Source of the DNA: a bacterium
GTDB taxonomy: Bacteria; Eremiobacterota; Eremiobacteria; Baltobacterales; Baltobacteraceae
DNA length: 5,856 nucleotides
Assembly: GCA_021781095.1 (NCBI GenBank)
Contig: JAJXXM010000455.1
Location: forward strand, 1-5,856
Reading direction: 5' to 3'
The notes under the pieces are model-generated. The model had not been told where the DNA came from. It did no database searches and saw only the letters and a list, made by a program, of their open reading frames with translations. Of this stretch, positions 5,851-5,856 are shown in pieces; the first letter of the stretch is position 1, and each line of letters opens with the position of its first letter. The translations under genes and the position numbers were made by a program.

Positions 5851-5856
5851 GGCCTA

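Noticed and set aside
5731..5856. tRNA-Thr as an integration site for a mobile element.
   Set aside because: No repeat of the tRNA 3' end and no integrase is present in the window; the sequence ends 50 bases after the tRNA.

Overview
This is a GC-rich (roughly 60% by eye), densely packed bacterial chromosomal segment. It holds eight protein genes, one tRNA and almost no non-coding DNA, and no stretch of more than about 45 bases lacks a gene. No mobile element, CRISPR array, phage gene or toxin-antitoxin pair is visible. A Lon-type protease directly before dnaB recalls a gene order I associate with Firmicutes and related deep-branching phyla, but the base composition and weak Shine-Dalgarno signals do not look like a typical Firmicute. 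A less-studied GC-rich phylum, for example Eremiobacterota/WPS-2-like, is possible. That is an impression and not a result.

Left part, plus strand (1-3039): the 3' portion of a LonB/LonC-type ATP-dependent protease, cut by the window edge, is followed after 6 bp by a complete replicative helicase gene (dnaB). After 12 bp more comes a small VOC/glyoxalase-fold protein. The tight spacing suggests one transcription unit.

Middle part, minus strand (3036-4452): a three-gene operon reads leftwards as gamma-carbonic-anhydrase-family hexapeptide protein, YbjN-like protein A, YbjN-like protein B. The joints are TAATG and ATGA overlaps, implying translational coupling. The last gene meets the VOC gene stop to stop with a 4-bp overlap. 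The two YbjN-like proteins look like divergent tandem paralogues. The carbonic anhydrase homologue has glutamate where the third zinc-binding histidine is expected.

Right part, plus strand (4495-5850): a YncE/YVTN-type beta-propeller without a visible signal peptide starts 42 bp from the divergent carbonic anhydrase gene. Two bases after its stop comes a small unrecognised gene of 86 codons with a strong hairpin near its 5' end. A tRNA-Thr(CGU) with encoded CCA and an intrinsic terminator close the window.

I see no clear new defence or mobile system. The points most worth a second look are the gamma-CA/YbjN/YbjN operon with its altered metal site, the small HypC-like protein with its 5' hairpin, and the VOC protein lacking expected metal ligands.
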